A stretch of DNA of 64,000 nucleotides from Bradyrhizobium sp. CCBAU 51765 (GTDB taxonomy: Bacteria; Pseudomonadota; Alphaproteobacteria; Rhizobiales; Xanthobacteraceae): assembly GCF_015291725.1 (NCBI RefSeq), contig NZ_CP030038.1, positions 2,531,001 to 2,595,000 of the forward strand, read 5' to 3'. The translations under genes and the position numbers were made by a program. Positions 18,177 to 28,248 of the stretch are shown one piece after another (the first letter of the stretch is position 1; the number at the start of each line of letters is the position of its first letter). The notes beneath the pieces are model-generated. The model was not told the DNA's origin. It ran no database searches and was given only the letters and a program-made list of their open reading frames with translations.

Positions 18177-19496
18177 ATGAATGCCGAGGTCCGTTCCGTC
18201 AAGACCGCTGCCGAGATCGGGTTCGCCGATCTGTTCGCGGCCGCGCGCGAGAGTCTGCCCGGCGGGGACAAGATCGAGGCGGTCCGGCGCGATGCCTTCG
18301 ACCGCTTCGCGGCGCAAGGCCTGCCGCATTCCCGCACCGAGGCCTGGAGGTATACCGACCTGCGGCGCCTGCTGCGTGATGCCAAGCCGCTGGCTCCGCG
18401 CTCCGATGCGGCAGCCAGGAGTGTCGCTCGCGAGGCGGGTGCGGTCTTCGCGGGCCTCGGCCTCCGGCGGCTGCTGATCGTCGACGGCGCCTTCGCGCCC
18501 GAACTCTCCGATCTCGCCGGGCTCGAACCCGGCGTCGTCGTTCGCGCGACGGTCGAGGCGCTGGGGGCGGACGAAATGGTTCTGCCGCTCGACATGGCCG
18601 GAGGTGATCCGGTCGCCGCGCTCAACACCGCACTCGCCGCCGACGGTGTCATGATCACGGTCGCCCCGGGTGTCGTCGTGGAGCGGCCGATCCATCTCGT
18701 CTTCGTGACCACAGGCGGTACGCCCGCCGCGACGTTCACGCGATCGCGGCTGGAACTCGGCAGCGGTGCGGTCCTCACGCTCGTCGAGACCCATGAGGGT
18801 CCGGACCAGTCAGACTACCAGGTCAATGTGGCCTTGCAGGTGGATGTCGGAGACAGGGCCCGTCTGGACCACGTCAAGATCACCGGCGAAGGCGCAGCCG
18901 CGCTGCACATCTCAACGCTCGAGGCCTCGACCGGGGCGGGCGCGAGCTATCGCGATTTCGGCTTCACCATCGGTGGTGCCGTGGTGCGCAATCAGCTCTT
19001 TGTGAAGCTGGCGGGCGAGGGTGCCATCGCCGATGTGTATCAGGGAAGCCTTCTGGCCGGCCGCCAACACGCAGACACCACGCTCGTCGTCGACCATGTC
19101 GCCGCTGGTTCGCAGAGCCGGGAAGTCTTCAAGGCGGTCGTGGACGATGAGGCCCGGGCCGTGTTCCAGGGCAGGATCACGGTGCAGCCCGGCGCGCAGC
19201 AGACCGACGCCAGGATGATGGCGAGGGCGCTGCTCCTGTCGGACGAGGCCGTCGCCAATTGCAAGCCGGAGCTCGAGATTTTCGCCGACGACGTTCAGTG
19301 CGGACACGGCACCACCACCGGCGCGCTGGACGATCAGTTGAAGTTTTATCTGATGGCACGCGGCATTCCGGAAAAGGAAGCCGAGGCGCTGCTGATCCAG
19401 GCCTTCGTCGGCGAGGTGATCGACGCCGTCGCGCGCGACGATCTGCGTGAGGCATTGACGCAGGTGATGCTCAACTGGCTCAAGGAACGGGATTAG
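18177..19496 (+). CDS. sufD: SufD, Fe-S scaffold partner
   Basis: Paralogue of SufB, 439 aa, partner in SufBC2D. The N-terminal TEAWRYTDLRRLL motif and the C-terminal block GHGTTTGALDDQLKFYLMARG are diagnostic. It starts 4 bp after sufC. Confidence 0.94.
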   Translation: MNAEVRSVKTAAEIGFADLFAAARESLPGGDKIEAVRRDAFDRFAAQGLPHSRTEAWRYTDLRRLLRDAKPLAPRSDAAARSVAREAGAVFAGLGLRRLLIVDGAFAPELSDLAGLEPGVVVRATVEALGADEMVLPLDMAGGDPVAALNTALAADGVMITVAPGVVVERPIHLVFVTTGGTPAATFTRSRLELGSGAVLTLVETHEGPDQSDYQVNVALQVDVGDRARLDHVKITGEGAAALHISTLEASTGAGASYRDFGFTIGGAVVRNQLFVKLAGEGAIADVYQGSLLAGRQHADTTLVVDHVAAGSQSREVFKAVVDDEARAVFQGRITVQPGAQQTDARMMARALLLSDEAVANCKPELEIFADDVQCGHGTTTGALDDQLKFYLMARGIPEKEAEALLIQAFVGEVIDAVARDDLREALTQVMLNWLKERD

Positions 19497-19500
19497 TTCC

Positions 19501-20742
19501 ATGCATCCGGCGGTCGCCAACGGAAGTTACGACGTCAATCGCGTCCGCCAGGACTTTCCAATCCTGTCGACGCAGGTGTATGGCAAGAAGCTGGTCTATC
19601 TGGACAATGCCGCCTCGGCCCAGAAGCCAAATGCCGTGCTTGACCGGCTGACGCAGGCCTACACCAGCGAATACGCCAACGTGCACCGTGGCCTGCATTA
19701 CCTCGCCAATGCCGCCACCGAAGCTTATGAGGGCGCGCGCGATAGGATTGCCCGTTTTCTCAATGCAGAGCGGCGCGAGGAGATCGTCTTTACCCGCGGG
19801 GCCACGGAGGCGATCAACCTGGTGGCCCAGACGTTCGGTCGCGAAAGGATCGGCGAAGGCGACGAGATCGTACTCTCGATCATGGAGCACCACGCCAACA
19901 TCGTGCCGTGGCACTTCCTCAGGGAACGGCACGGTGCGGTGATCAGATGGGCGCCGGTCGACGACGAGGGCAATTTCCTGATCGACGAGTTCGAGAAGCT
20001 CTTGAACACGAAGACCAAGCTGGTTGCAATCACCCAGATGTCGAACGTGCTGGGCAGTGTCGTTCCGGTCAAGGAGGTCGTACGGCTGGCGCATGCCCGC
20101 GGGATTCCCGTCCTGGTCGACGGTTCGCAAGGCGCGGTCCACATGGATGTCGATGTGCGCGACATTGGCTGCGACTTCTACGTCATCACCGGGCACAAGC
20201 TGTACGGGCCGACCGGAATCGGCGCACTCTACGGCAAGTACGAGCACCTCGCGGCCATGCCGCCCTTCAACGGTGGCGGCGAGATGATCCGCGAAGTCTC
20301 GCGCGACACAGTCACCTATGGCGAGCCGCCGCATCGCTTCGAGGCCGGCACGCCGCCGATCGTGCAGGCCATCGGCCTCGGTGCCGCCATCGACTATATC
20401 GAATCGATCGGCAAGGAGCGGATCCGCAGGCACGAGAGGAGCCTGCTGGCCTATGCCGAGGAACGTCTGCGTGGGATCAATTCGCTGCGCATCATCGGAA
20501 CCGCCGCCGACAAGGGCGCCATCGTGTCGTTCGAGATGAAGAGCGCCCACGCCCACGACCTTGCGACCGTGATCGATCGCTCCGGTGTGGCGGTTCGCGC
20601 CGGAACCCATTGCGCGATGCCGCTGCTCGACCGCTTCGGCGTGACCGCCACCTGCCGCGCGTCGTTCGCGCTCTACAACACCTCAGAGGAGGTCGACGCG
20701 CTGGCCGCGGCCCTGACCAGGGCCCAGGAGCTGCTCTCATGA
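19501..20742 (+). CDS. sufS: SufS, class II cysteine desulfurase
   Basis: PLP enzyme of 413 aa that takes sulfur from cysteine. The PLP lysine is in ITGHKLYGPTGIG near residue 230. The catalytic cysteine is in TCRASFALYN near residue 385, preceded by RAGTHCAMP. It passes persulfide to SufE, which is encoded just downstream on the other strand. Start ATG 19501, four bases after the sufD stop. Confidence 0.95.
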   Translation: MHPAVANGSYDVNRVRQDFPILSTQVYGKKLVYLDNAASAQKPNAVLDRLTQAYTSEYANVHRGLHYLANAATEAYEGARDRIARFLNAERREEIVFTRGATEAINLVAQTFGRERIGEGDEIVLSIMEHHANIVPWHFLRERHGAVIRWAPVDDEGNFLIDEFEKLLNTKTKLVAITQMSNVLGSVVPVKEVVRLAHARGIPVLVDGSQGAVHMDVDVRDIGCDFYVITGHKLYGPTGIGALYGKYEHLAAMPPFNGGGEMIREVSRDTVTYGEPPHRFEAGTPPIVQAIGLGAAIDYIESIGKERIRRHERSLLAYAEERLRGINSLRIIGTAADKGAIVSFEMKSAHAHDLATVIDRSGVAVRAGTHCAMPLLDRFGVTATCRASFALYNTSEEVDALAAALTRAQELLS

Positions 20743-21092
20743 GCGAACGGATCGCCACCAGGCCACGTCCCGTCAAGCCGCGGCCAGTTGCCCGCATCGT
20801 CTGCGATGCCCATCGTCGCCGAACGGTGCGGAACATGGAGCGGCGCTTCACCGGCGAGTATTCGGTCGGTGAACCGATCCGCGCCGCGGCACTGATCAGG
20901 AACGACGGCACGTATCCGCACAAGGATGTCGGCGAGCCGCTCGTGCACCCCGGCGATGCCGGCGTTGTGCGCGAGAGCTGGCGCTTTCTCGGCGAGGTCT
21001 ACTACACGGTCGAATTCACGGCCCGGTCGGTGTTCGTCATCATGGCGGACCACGAGATGATGCGGGTGGGAACCGCGTTCGACGTCACCTGA
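20739..21092 (+). CDS. NifZ-like domain protein
   Basis: A 117-aa protein coupled to sufS by ATGA overlap at 20739. A basic N-terminal tail of about 45 residues leads to a NifZ-type domain (IRNDGTYPHKDVGEPLVHPG, then GEVYYTVEF). NifZ acts in P-cluster maturation of NifDK. This is the third NifZ-type protein of the window (with 39001 and 39315), here tied to suf, and the most divergent. Its specific job is unknown. Confidence 0.7.
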   Translation: MSERIATRPRPVKPRPVARIVCDAHRRRTVRNMERRFTGEYSVGEPIRAAALIRNDGTYPHKDVGEPLVHPGDAGVVRESWRFLGEVYYTVEFTARSVFVIMADHEMMRVGTAFDVT

Positions 21093-21105
21093 CGTTCTCC
21101 AGGCG

Positions 21106-21558
21106 TCATACGGCTTCCGCGAGTGCGGCCGCCGCATCCGCACGCGTACGCGCTACCATCGACCGGAATCCATTCGAGCGCTGTGGTGTCAGATGCTCGC
21201 CGAGCCCGAGCCGCTCGAACAAGGCGAGGGGATTCTCGCCCGAGATCTCCGCGGCCGGTCGTCCCGACAGAAGCGCGATCAGGATCGCGACCAGGCCGCG
21301 GACGATGTGAGCGTCGCTATCGCCGGCGAAGGTGAGGAAAGGCCGCCCGTCGCGGTGCTCGATCGTGGTCGCAAGCCAGACCTGGCTGACGCAGCCCTGC
21401 ACCTTGTTGGCGTCGGTTCGCTGCTCCTCCGGAAAGGGCGTCAGCATGCGGCCCAGTTCGATGACGTAGCGGTAGCGGTCGTCCCACTCTTCGAGGAGCG
21501 AGAAGTTCTCGATGATGTCGTCGATCGGCGTTGGCCGAGAGTTCGTTTCAAGCTGCAT
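21106..21558 (-). CDS. sufE: SufE, sulfur acceptor of SufS
   Basis: A 150-aa sulfur-transfer protein. The acceptor cysteine is in KVQGCVSQVWL near residue 57, and the family N-terminal block IDDIIENFSLLEEWDDRYRY is clear. ATG 21558 is used because the longer frame upstream has no homology. It is convergent with the suf operon, yet has its own sigma-54-type promoter (21590-21605) and a NifA site (21671-21686), divergent from nifD. Confidence 0.93.
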   Translation of the reverse strand: MQLETNSRPTPIDDIIENFSLLEEWDDRYRYVIELGRMLTPFPEEQRTDANKVQGCVSQVWLATTIEHRDGRPFLTFAGDSDAHIVRGLVAILIALLSGRPAAEISGENPLALFERLGLGEHLTPQRSNGFRSMVARTRADAAAALAEAV

Positions 21559-21589
21559 GATCGCCTCGATGCATTGATGAGACGCGTCA

Positions 21590-21605
21590 AGCAAGCCCCA
21601 TACCG
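21590..21605 (-). promoter_or_regulatory. Sigma-54 promoter of sufE
   Basis: Minus strand reads CGGTAT-ggggc-TTGCT with GG-N10-GC. Start near 21579, 20 bp before sufE. The UAS at 21671-21686 is centred about 100 bp upstream, the ideal distance. Confidence 0.65.
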
Positions 21606-21670
21606 CAGCGCGGATCGACGCTTCCCTGCAGGAAAATGCATAGCCGATGCCGTCTGGCGACGACACGCAT

Positions 21671-21686
21671 TGTTTTGTTTCGAACA
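21671..21686. promoter_or_regulatory. NifA UAS, sufE side
   Basis: TGT-N10-ACA; better placed for sufE (-99) than for nifD (about -143). Confidence 0.7.
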
Positions 21687-21720
21687 GCCCTCCGCGCACG
21701 CACATGTCGACATGATGCGA

Positions 21721-21736
21721 TGTCGGGTTTGCAACA
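21721..21736. promoter_or_regulatory. NifA UAS, nifD side
   Basis: TGT-N10-ACA centred about 93 bp before the predicted nifD transcript start. Confidence 0.82.
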
Positions 21737-21795
21737 AACGCGAGCTTCGAAGCTATCTGTCTCCAATCGCTTCACTTTTTGTCGTCGGTATGTGC

Positions 21796-21811
21796 TGGCA
21801 CACTCGTTGCA
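21796..21811 (+). promoter_or_regulatory. Sigma-54 promoter of nifDKENX
   Basis: TGGCAC-actcg-TTGCA, a full consensus match. Start near 21822, giving an 89-nt leader before nifD. Confidence 0.9.
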
Positions 21812-21910
21812 AAAGTCCTTGTGCAAGGCGACCTCGCGGAAGAGATCGCGAGCGCGGCGCGCCGGTTGAGGCGTCCGATCGTCACACAGGGATAACCGAG
21901 GGATACTCGC

Positions 21911-23413
21911 ATGAGCCTAGCAACCACAGAGAGCGTCGCCGAGATCAAGGCCCGCAACAAGCAACTGATCGACGAAGTCTTGAAGGTCTATCCGGAGAAG
22001 ACCGCAAAGCGCCGCGCCAAGCACCTCAATGTGCACGAAGCCGGCAAGTCCGATTGCGGCGTCAAGTCGAACCTGAAGTCCATCCCCGGCGTGATGACCA
22101 TTCGCGGCTGCGCCTATGCCGGCTCCAAGGGCGTGGTGTGGGGCCCGATCAAGGACATGATCCACATCAGCCACGGCCCGGTCGGCTGCGGGCAGTATTC
22201 CTGGGCGGCGCGACGCAATTACTACATCGGAACGACCGGCATCGACACCTTCGTCACCATGCAGTTCACCTCCGACTTCCAGGAGAAGGACATCGTGTTC
22301 GGTGGCGACAAGAAGCTCGCCAAGATCATCGACGAGATCCAGGAGCTGTTTCCGCTCAACCACGGCATCACCATCCAGTCGGAATGCCCGATCGGCCTGA
22401 TCGGCGACGACATCGAGGCCGTCTCGAAAGTGAAGTCCAAGGAGTATGACGGCAAGACCATCGTCCCGGTGCGCTGCGAAGGTTTTCGCGGGGTCTCGCA
22501 GTCGCTCGGCCACCACATCGCCAACGACGCGGTGCGGGACTGGATATTCGACAAGGTCTCTCCGGAGGCGAAGCCGGCCTTCGAGGCGACGCCCTATGAC
22601 GTCGCGATCATCGGCGACTACAACATCGGCGGCGACGCCTGGTCCTCGCGTATCCTGCTCGAGGAGATGGGCCTGCGCGTGATTGCGCAATGGTCGGGCG
22701 ACGGCAGCCTCGCGGAGCTGGAAGCGACGCCGAAGGCGAAGCTCAACGTCCTGCACTGCTACCGCTCGATGAACTACATCTCCCGTCACATGGAGGAGAA
22801 GTTCGGCATTCCCTGGTGCGAGTACAATTTCTTCGGGCCCTCCAAGATCGCGGAATCGCTGCGCAAGATCGCCAGCTTCTTCGACGACAAGATCAAGGAA
22901 GGCGCCGAGCGCGTGATCGCGAAGTACCAGCCTCTGATGGATGCGGTGATCGCCAAGTACCGCCCGCGCCTGGAAGGCAAGACTGTGATGCTGTTCGTCG
23001 GCGGCTTGCGCCCCCGCCACGTGATTGGCGCCTATGAGGACCTCGGCATGGAGGTGGTCGGCACCGGCTACGAGTTCGGTCACAATGACGACTACCAGCG
23101 CACGGCCCAGCATTACGTCAAGGACGGTACGCTGATCTATGACGACGTCACCGGCTACGAGTTCGAGCGCTTCGTCGAGAAGATCCAGCCGGATCTCGTC
23201 GGCTCCGGCATCAAGGAGAAGTACGTCTTCCAGAAGATGGGCGTGCCGTTCCGGCAGATGCACTCCTGGGACTATTCCGGTCCCTATCACGGCTATGACG
23301 GCTTCGCGATCTTCGCCCGCGACATGGACATGGCGATCAACTCCCCGATCTGGAAAAAGACCAAGGCACCCTGGAAGGATGCCCCGCGGCCGAGCCTGAT
23401 GGCGGCGGAATGA
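21911..23413 (+). CDS. nifD: Nitrogenase MoFe protein alpha chain
   Basis: Alpha subunit of dinitrogenase, 500 aa, carrying the FeMo-cofactor and half of the P-cluster. P-cluster cysteines are in [18 protein letters not shown] and [11 protein letters not shown]. The cofactor cysteine is in the [14 protein letters not shown] to LNVLHCYRS region and the cofactor histidine in [16 protein letters not shown] near the C-terminus. As in other bradyrhizobia, nifH is not adjacent; it lies 26 kb away at 47679. Confidence 0.98.
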   Translation: MSLATTESVAEIKARNKQLIDEVLKVYPEKTAKRRAKHLNVHEAGKSDCGVKSNLKSIPGVMTIRGCAYAGSKGVVWGPIKDMIHISHGPVGCGQYSWAARRNYYIGTTGIDTFVTMQFTSDFQEKDIVFGGDKKLAKIIDEIQELFPLNHGITIQSECPIGLIGDDIEAVSKVKSKEYDGKTIVPVRCEGFRGVSQSLGHHIANDAVRDWIFDKVSPEAKPAFEATPYDVAIIGDYNIGGDAWSSRILLEEMGLRVIAQWSGDGSLAELEATPKAKLNVLHCYRSMNYISRHMEEKFGIPWCEYNFFGPSKIAESLRKIASFFDDKIKEGAERVIAKYQPLMDAVIAKYRPRLEGKTVMLFVGGLRPRHVIGAYEDLGMEVVGTGYEFGHNDDYQRTAQHYVKDGTLIYDDVTGYEFERFVEKIQPDLVGSGIKEKYVFQKMGVPFRQMHSWDYSGPYHGYDGFAIFARDMDMAINSPIWKKTKAPWKDAPRPSLMAAE

Positions 23414-23422
23414 CGGTAAGCG

Positions 23423-23451
23423 CCGGCTCCTCCCGTTCAGGGAGGAGCCGG
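23423..23451 (+). terminator. Perfect 12-bp hairpin between nifD and nifK
   Basis: CCGGCTCCTCCC (23423-23434) pairs with GGGAGGAGCCGG (23440-23451) around a 5-nt loop. There is no T-run, so it is better read as an mRNA-processing or stability element than a full terminator. Confidence 0.7.
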
Positions 23452-23489
23452 GACAGGCGATCGAACACGAATCCAACCAAGGTGCCGCG

Positions 23490-25049
23490 ATGACACAGAA
23501 TGCCGAACACGTGCTCGATCACTTCGAGCTGTTCCGAGGTCCGGAATACCAGCAGATGCTGGCGAACAAGAAAGCGCTATTCGAGAACCCGCATGATCCG
23601 GCGGAGGTCGAGCGTATCCGCGAATGGGCCAAGACGCCCGAATATCGCGAGAAGAACTTCGCTCGCGAAGCCCTCACCGTCAATCCCGCCAAGGCCTGCC
23701 AGCCGCTCGGCGCGGTATTCGTCGCGGTCGGCTTCGAGGGCACGCTGCCCTTCGTGCACGGCTCGCAGGGCTGCGTCGCCTATTACCGCAGCCATCTGTC
23801 GCGCCACTTCAAGGAGCCGAGTTCCTGCGTCTCCTCCTCGATGACGGAGGATGCGGCGGTGTTCGGCGGCCTGAACAACATGATCGATGGCCTCGCCAAC
23901 ACCTACAACATGTACAAGCCGAAGATGATTGCGGTCTCGACCACCTGCATGGCGGAAGTGATCGGCGACGACCTCAACGCCTTCATCAAGACGGCCAAGG
24001 AGAAGGGCTCGGTGCCGGCCGAGTACGACGTGCCCTTCGCCCATACGCCGGCCTTCGTCGGCAGCCACGTGACGGGTTACGACAACGCGCTCAAGGGCAT
24101 CCTGGAGCATTTCTGGGACGGCAAGGCCGGCAGCGCGCCGAAGCTCGAGCGCAAGGAGAACGGCAGGATCAACTTCATCGGCGGTTTCGACGGCTACACC
24201 GTCGGCAACATCCGCGAGATCAAGCGCATCTTCGAACTGATGGGGATCGAGTACACGATCCTCGCCGACAACAGCGATGTGTTCGATACCCCGACCGACG
24301 GCGAGTTCCGCATGTATGATGGCGGCACCACGCTGGAGGACGCGGCAAACGCGATCCATGCCAAGGCGACCATCTCGATGCAGCAATACTGCACCGAGAA
24401 GACGCTGCCCTTCATCGCGGGGCACGGGCACGAAGTCGCGGCCTTCAATCACCCGGTGGGCGTCAGCGCCACCGACGACTTCCTGATGACGCTGTCGCGC
24501 ATCACCGGCAAGCCGATCGCGAAGGCCCTGGAGCAGGAGCGCGGCCGCCTGGTCGACGCGATGGCGGACTCGAGCGCGCATATCCATGGCAAGAAGTTCG
24601 CGATCTACGGCGATCCGGACCTCTGCTACGGGCTCGCGGCCTTCCTGCTCGAGCTCGGCGCCGAGCCCACCCACGTGCTCTCGACCAACGGCAACAAGGC
24701 CTGGGCCGAAAAGATGCAGGCGCTGTTCGCCAGCTCGCCGTTCGGCAAGAACTGCCATGCCTATCCGGGCAAGGATCTCTGGCACATGCGCTCGCTGCTG
24801 TTCACCGAGCCGGTCGATTTCCTGATCGGCAACACCTACGGCAAGTATCTGGAGCGTGACACCGGCACGCCGCTGATCCGCATCGGCTTCCCGGTGTTCG
24901 ATCGCCACCATCACCATCGCTATCCGGTGTGGGGCTATCAGGGCGGCATGAACGTGCTGGTGAAGATCCTCGACAAGATCTTCGACGAGATCGACAAGAA
25001 CACCAACGTCCCCGCCAAGACCGACTACAGCTTCGATATCATCCGCTGA
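23490..25049 (+). CDS. nifK: Nitrogenase MoFe protein beta chain
   Basis: Beta subunit of dinitrogenase, 519 aa. P-cluster ligands are in [22 protein letters not shown] and [16 protein letters not shown]. The C-terminal [19 protein letters not shown] region is typical. ATG 23490 is preceded by a 76-bp gap that holds the hairpin. Confidence 0.98.
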   Translation: MTQNAEHVLDHFELFRGPEYQQMLANKKALFENPHDPAEVERIREWAKTPEYREKNFAREALTVNPAKACQPLGAVFVAVGFEGTLPFVHGSQGCVAYYRSHLSRHFKEPSSCVSSSMTEDAAVFGGLNNMIDGLANTYNMYKPKMIAVSTTCMAEVIGDDLNAFIKTAKEKGSVPAEYDVPFAHTPAFVGSHVTGYDNALKGILEHFWDGKAGSAPKLERKENGRINFIGGFDGYTVGNIREIKRIFELMGIEYTILADNSDVFDTPTDGEFRMYDGGTTLEDAANAIHAKATISMQQYCTEKTLPFIAGHGHEVAAFNHPVGVSATDDFLMTLSRITGKPIAKALEQERGRLVDAMADSSAHIHGKKFAIYGDPDLCYGLAAFLLELGAEPTHVLSTNGNKAWAEKMQALFASSPFGKNCHAYPGKDLWHMRSLLFTEPVDFLIGNTYGKYLERDTGTPLIRIGFPVFDRHHHHRYPVWGYQGGMNVLVKILDKIFDEIDKNTNVPAKTDYSFDIIR

Positions 25050-25061
25050 CGTCGATGAGAG

Positions 25062-25089
25062 CTGCCGCCGCCCGATGGGGCGGCGGCAG
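25062..25089 (+). terminator. Perfect 12-bp hairpin between nifK and nifE
   Basis: CTGCCGCCGCCC (25062-25073) pairs with GGGCGGCGGCAG (25078-25089), loop GATG. No T-run. It would mark the 3' end of a stable nifDK message while letting some transcription reach nifEN. Confidence 0.72.
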
Positions 25090-25165
25090 ACCACCAGTCT
25101 AGCCAGAGCGATCGAGACTGCGGGGCGGCAAGCTCGCGCAGCGGGTCAGGGAATAGGAGAGACGC

Positions 25166-26833
25166 ATGAGCTCGCTGTCGGCCACCATCCAGGACGTCTT
25201 CAACGAGCCGGGTTGCGGCAAGAACGCCAACAAGACGGAGGCCGAACGCAAGAAGGGCTGCACCAAGCAGTTGCAGCCGGGCGGGGCCGCCGGCGGCTGC
25301 GCCTTCGACGGCGCCAAGATCGCGCTGCAGCCGTTCACCGACGTCGCGCATCTCGTCCATGGCCCGATCGCGTGCGAGGGCAATTCCTGGGACAATCGCG
25401 GCAGCGCGTCGTCCGGCTCCGACCTCTGGCGGCGCAGCTTCACCACCGACATGAACGAGACCGATATCGTGTTTGGCGGCGAGAAGCGGCTCTACAAGGC
25501 GATCAAGGAGGTCATCGAGAAGTACGATCCGCCGGCGATCTTCGTCTATCAGACCTGCGTTCCCGCCATGATCGGCGACGACATCAACGCGGTCTGCAAG
25601 GCTGCGGCCACGAAGTTCGGCAAGCCGGTCATCCCCGTCAATTCGCCCGGCTTCGTCGGCCCGAAGAACCTCGGCAACAAGCTGGCCGGCGAGGCGCTGC
25701 TGGAGCACGTCATCGGCACCGAGGAGCCTGATTACACCACGCCCTACGACATCAACATCATCGGCGAGTACAACCTGTCCGGCGAGTTCTGGCAAGTCAA
25801 GCCGCTGCTGGACGAGCTCGGCATCCGCATCCTCTCCTGCATCTCCGGCGACGGAAAATACCGCGAGTTGGCCTACTCGCATCGGGCCAGGGCCGCCATG
25901 ATGGTGTGCTCCAAGGCGATGATCAACGTCGCCCGCAAGATGGAGGAACGCTACGGCATTCCCTACTTCGAGGGCTCGTTCTACGGGATCCAGGATTCCA
26001 GCGATTCCCTACGCGAGATCGCCCGCCTGCTGATCGAGCGCGGCGCGCCGGCCGAGCTGATGGACCGCACCGAAGCGGTGATTGCGCGGGAGGAAGCCAA
26101 GGCCTGGGCCGCGATCGAGCGCTTCAAGCCGCGCTTCAAGGACAAGAAGGTGCTGCTGATCACCGGCGGGGTGAAGTCGTGGTCCGTGGTGGCGGCACTC
26201 CAGGAGGCGGGCCTCGAGATCGTCGGCACCTCCGTGAAGAAGTCCACCAAGGAGGACAAGGAGCGGATCAAGGAGCTGATGGGCCAGGACGCGCACATGA
26301 TCGAGGACATGACGCCGCGCGAAATGTACAAGATGCTGAAGGACGCGCGCGCCGACATCATGTTGTCAGGCGGCAAGTCGCAGTTCGTCGCGCTGAAGGC
26401 GGCGATGCCCTGGCTCGACATCAACCAGGAGCGCAGCCATGCCTATATGGGCTATATCGGCATGGTCACGCTGATGGAGCAGATCGAGAAGGCGCTCTAC
26501 AACCCGATGTGGGCGCAGCTCCGCAAGCCGGCGCCATGGGACGATGCCGGCGTCAACTGGCAGACCAAGGCGATGGAGCAAATGGATGCGCAGGCTGCCG
26601 AAATCGCCGCGGATCCGGTGCTAGCGGAGGCGGCCCGGCGAGCCAAGAAGATCTGCCACTGCAAGACCGTCGACCTCGGGACAATCGAGGATGCGATCGC
26701 GGCCCACGGCCTCTCCTCGGTCGACGGCGTGAAGGAGCACACCAACGCCTCAGGCGGCTGCGGGGCCTGCAAGGGACGGATCGAGGACATCCTCGCCGCT
26801 CAGCCCACGCCGATGCTCCAGGCGGCGGAGTAG
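25166..26833 (+). CDS. nifE: NifE, FeMo-cofactor scaffold, with C-terminal Bfd-like domain
   Basis: Alpha-type subunit of the NifEN scaffold on which the FeMo-co precursor is matured. It has NifE cysteine motifs (EPGCGKNANK, GPIACEGNSWD, QTCVPAMIGDD). At 555 aa it is about 80 residues longer than classical NifE. The extra end holds CHC (497, 499) and GGCGACKG (532, 535), the four ligands of a Bfd-type [2Fe-2S] domain. Extended NifE is also known in other rhizobia. The added domain may carry electrons to the scaffold; that is inference. It starts 116 bp after nifK, behind a hairpin. Confidence 0.96.
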   Translation: MSSLSATIQDVFNEPGCGKNANKTEAERKKGCTKQLQPGGAAGGCAFDGAKIALQPFTDVAHLVHGPIACEGNSWDNRGSASSGSDLWRRSFTTDMNETDIVFGGEKRLYKAIKEVIEKYDPPAIFVYQTCVPAMIGDDINAVCKAAATKFGKPVIPVNSPGFVGPKNLGNKLAGEALLEHVIGTEEPDYTTPYDINIIGEYNLSGEFWQVKPLLDELGIRILSCISGDGKYRELAYSHRARAAMMVCSKAMINVARKMEERYGIPYFEGSFYGIQDSSDSLREIARLLIERGAPAELMDRTEAVIAREEAKAWAAIERFKPRFKDKKVLLITGGVKSWSVVAALQEAGLEIVGTSVKKSTKEDKERIKELMGQDAHMIEDMTPREMYKMLKDARADIMLSGGKSQFVALKAAMPWLDINQERSHAYMGYIGMVTLMEQIEKALYNPMWAQLRKPAPWDDAGVNWQTKAMEQMDAQAAEIAADPVLAEAARRAKKICHCKTVDLGTIEDAIAAHGLSSVDGVKEHTNASGGCGACKGRIEDILAAQPTPMLQAAE

Positions 26834-26843
26834 GGCGCAGCCG

Positions 26844-28226
26844 ATGGCCATCGTCACCACCTCCAAGAAGGCCTGCTCGGTCAATCCGCTCAAGATGAGC
26901 CAGCCGATCGGCGGCTCCTTCGCCTTCATGGGCCTGCGCGGGGCGATGCCGCTGCTGCACGGCTCGCAGGGCTGCACCTCGTTCGGGCTGACGCTGTTCG
27001 TGCGGCATTTCAAGGAAGCCGTGCCGATGCAAACCACCGCGATGAGCGAGGTCGCAACCGTGCTCGGCGGCTATGAGAACGTCGAGCAGGCCATCCTCAA
27101 CATCTACAATCGAACCAAGCCGGAGATCATCGGCATCAATTCGACCGGCGTCACCGAGACCAAGGGCGACGACGTCGAGGGTTTCATTCGCCTGATCCGG
27201 CAGAAGCATCCGCAGCTTGAAAAATTCCCGCTGGTCTATGTGTCCACGCCCGATTTCAAGGACGCCTTCCAGGACGGCTGGGAAAAGACCGTCGCGCGCA
27301 TGGTCGAGGTGCTGGTCGATCCGGTCGAGGCCGGGGCCGCGCGCGATGCGGCGCGCGTGAACGTCCTGCCGGGCTGTCACCTCACGCCGGGAGATCTCGA
27401 CGAGCTGCGCACGATCATCGAGGATTTCGGGCTCAAGCCGTCCTTCCTGCCGGACCTTGCCGGCTCCCTCGACGGCCACATCCCCGATGAATTCACGCCG
27501 ACCACGATCGGCGGCATCGGGGTCGACGAGATCGCGACCATGGGGCAGGCGGCCTGGACTATCGCGATCGGCGCGCAGATGAAGCGCGCGGCGGAAGCCA
27601 TGCAGCAGAGGTCGGGCGTACCGTTCCGCTTGTTCGAGCGGCTCTGCGGCCTCGCCCCAAACGACGAATTCGTCGCATTCCTCAGCGAGATCAGCGGCCG
27701 GCCGGTGCCGGCGAAGTACCGCCGGCAGCGCGGCCAGCTCGCGGACGCGATGCTGGATACGCACTTCCACATCGGCGGTCGCAAGCTCGCGATCGGCGCC
27801 GAGCCGGATCTGCTGTTCGATCTGTCCAGCATGCTGCATGAGATGGGCGCCGAAGTCGCAGCCGCGGTGACTACGACCGCCTCGCCGGTGCTCGAGCGCA
27901 TCAAGACGCAGGAGGTCCTGATCGGCGATCTCGAAGACCTGGAAGAGCTTGCCAAGGCGCGCGACTGTGATCTCCTCATTACCCATTCCCACGGTCGTCA
28001 GGCGGCCTCGCGCCTGAAGATCCCGTTCTACCGCGCGGGCTTTCCGATGTTCGACCGTCTCGGCGCCGGACACCAGCTGTCGGTGGGCTACCGCGGCACG
28101 CGCGATCTGGTCTTCGATCTCGCCAATCTCGTCATCGCCGATCGCGAGGCCAACCATCAGCCGACGCCCGATACCTGGCGGACCACGGACAGCGGCCTCC
28201 AGGTCGTCCCGCCGCAACTGCACTGA
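26844..28226 (+). CDS. nifN: NifN, FeMo-cofactor scaffold beta subunit
   Basis: Partner of NifE, 460 aa, homologous to NifK. It has KKACSVNPLKMSQPIGG at the N-terminus and LLHGSQGCTSFG. NifEN accepts NifB-co and finishes FeMo-co with Mo and homocitrate. It starts 10 bp after nifE. Confidence 0.96.
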   Translation: MAIVTTSKKACSVNPLKMSQPIGGSFAFMGLRGAMPLLHGSQGCTSFGLTLFVRHFKEAVPMQTTAMSEVATVLGGYENVEQAILNIYNRTKPEIIGINSTGVTETKGDDVEGFIRLIRQKHPQLEKFPLVYVSTPDFKDAFQDGWEKTVARMVEVLVDPVEAGAARDAARVNVLPGCHLTPGDLDELRTIIEDFGLKPSFLPDLAGSLDGHIPDEFTPTTIGGIGVDEIATMGQAAWTIAIGAQMKRAAEAMQQRSGVPFRLFERLCGLAPNDEFVAFLSEISGRPVPAKYRRQRGQLADAMLDTHFHIGGRKLAIGAEPDLLFDLSSMLHEMGAEVAAAVTTTASPVLERIKTQEVLIGDLEDLEELAKARDCDLLITHSHGRQAASRLKIPFYRAGFPMFDRLGAGHQLSVGYRGTRDLVFDLANLVIADREANHQPTPDTWRTTDSGLQVVPPQLH

Positions 28227-28248
28227 TGCAACAAGAGGGACCAGATCG

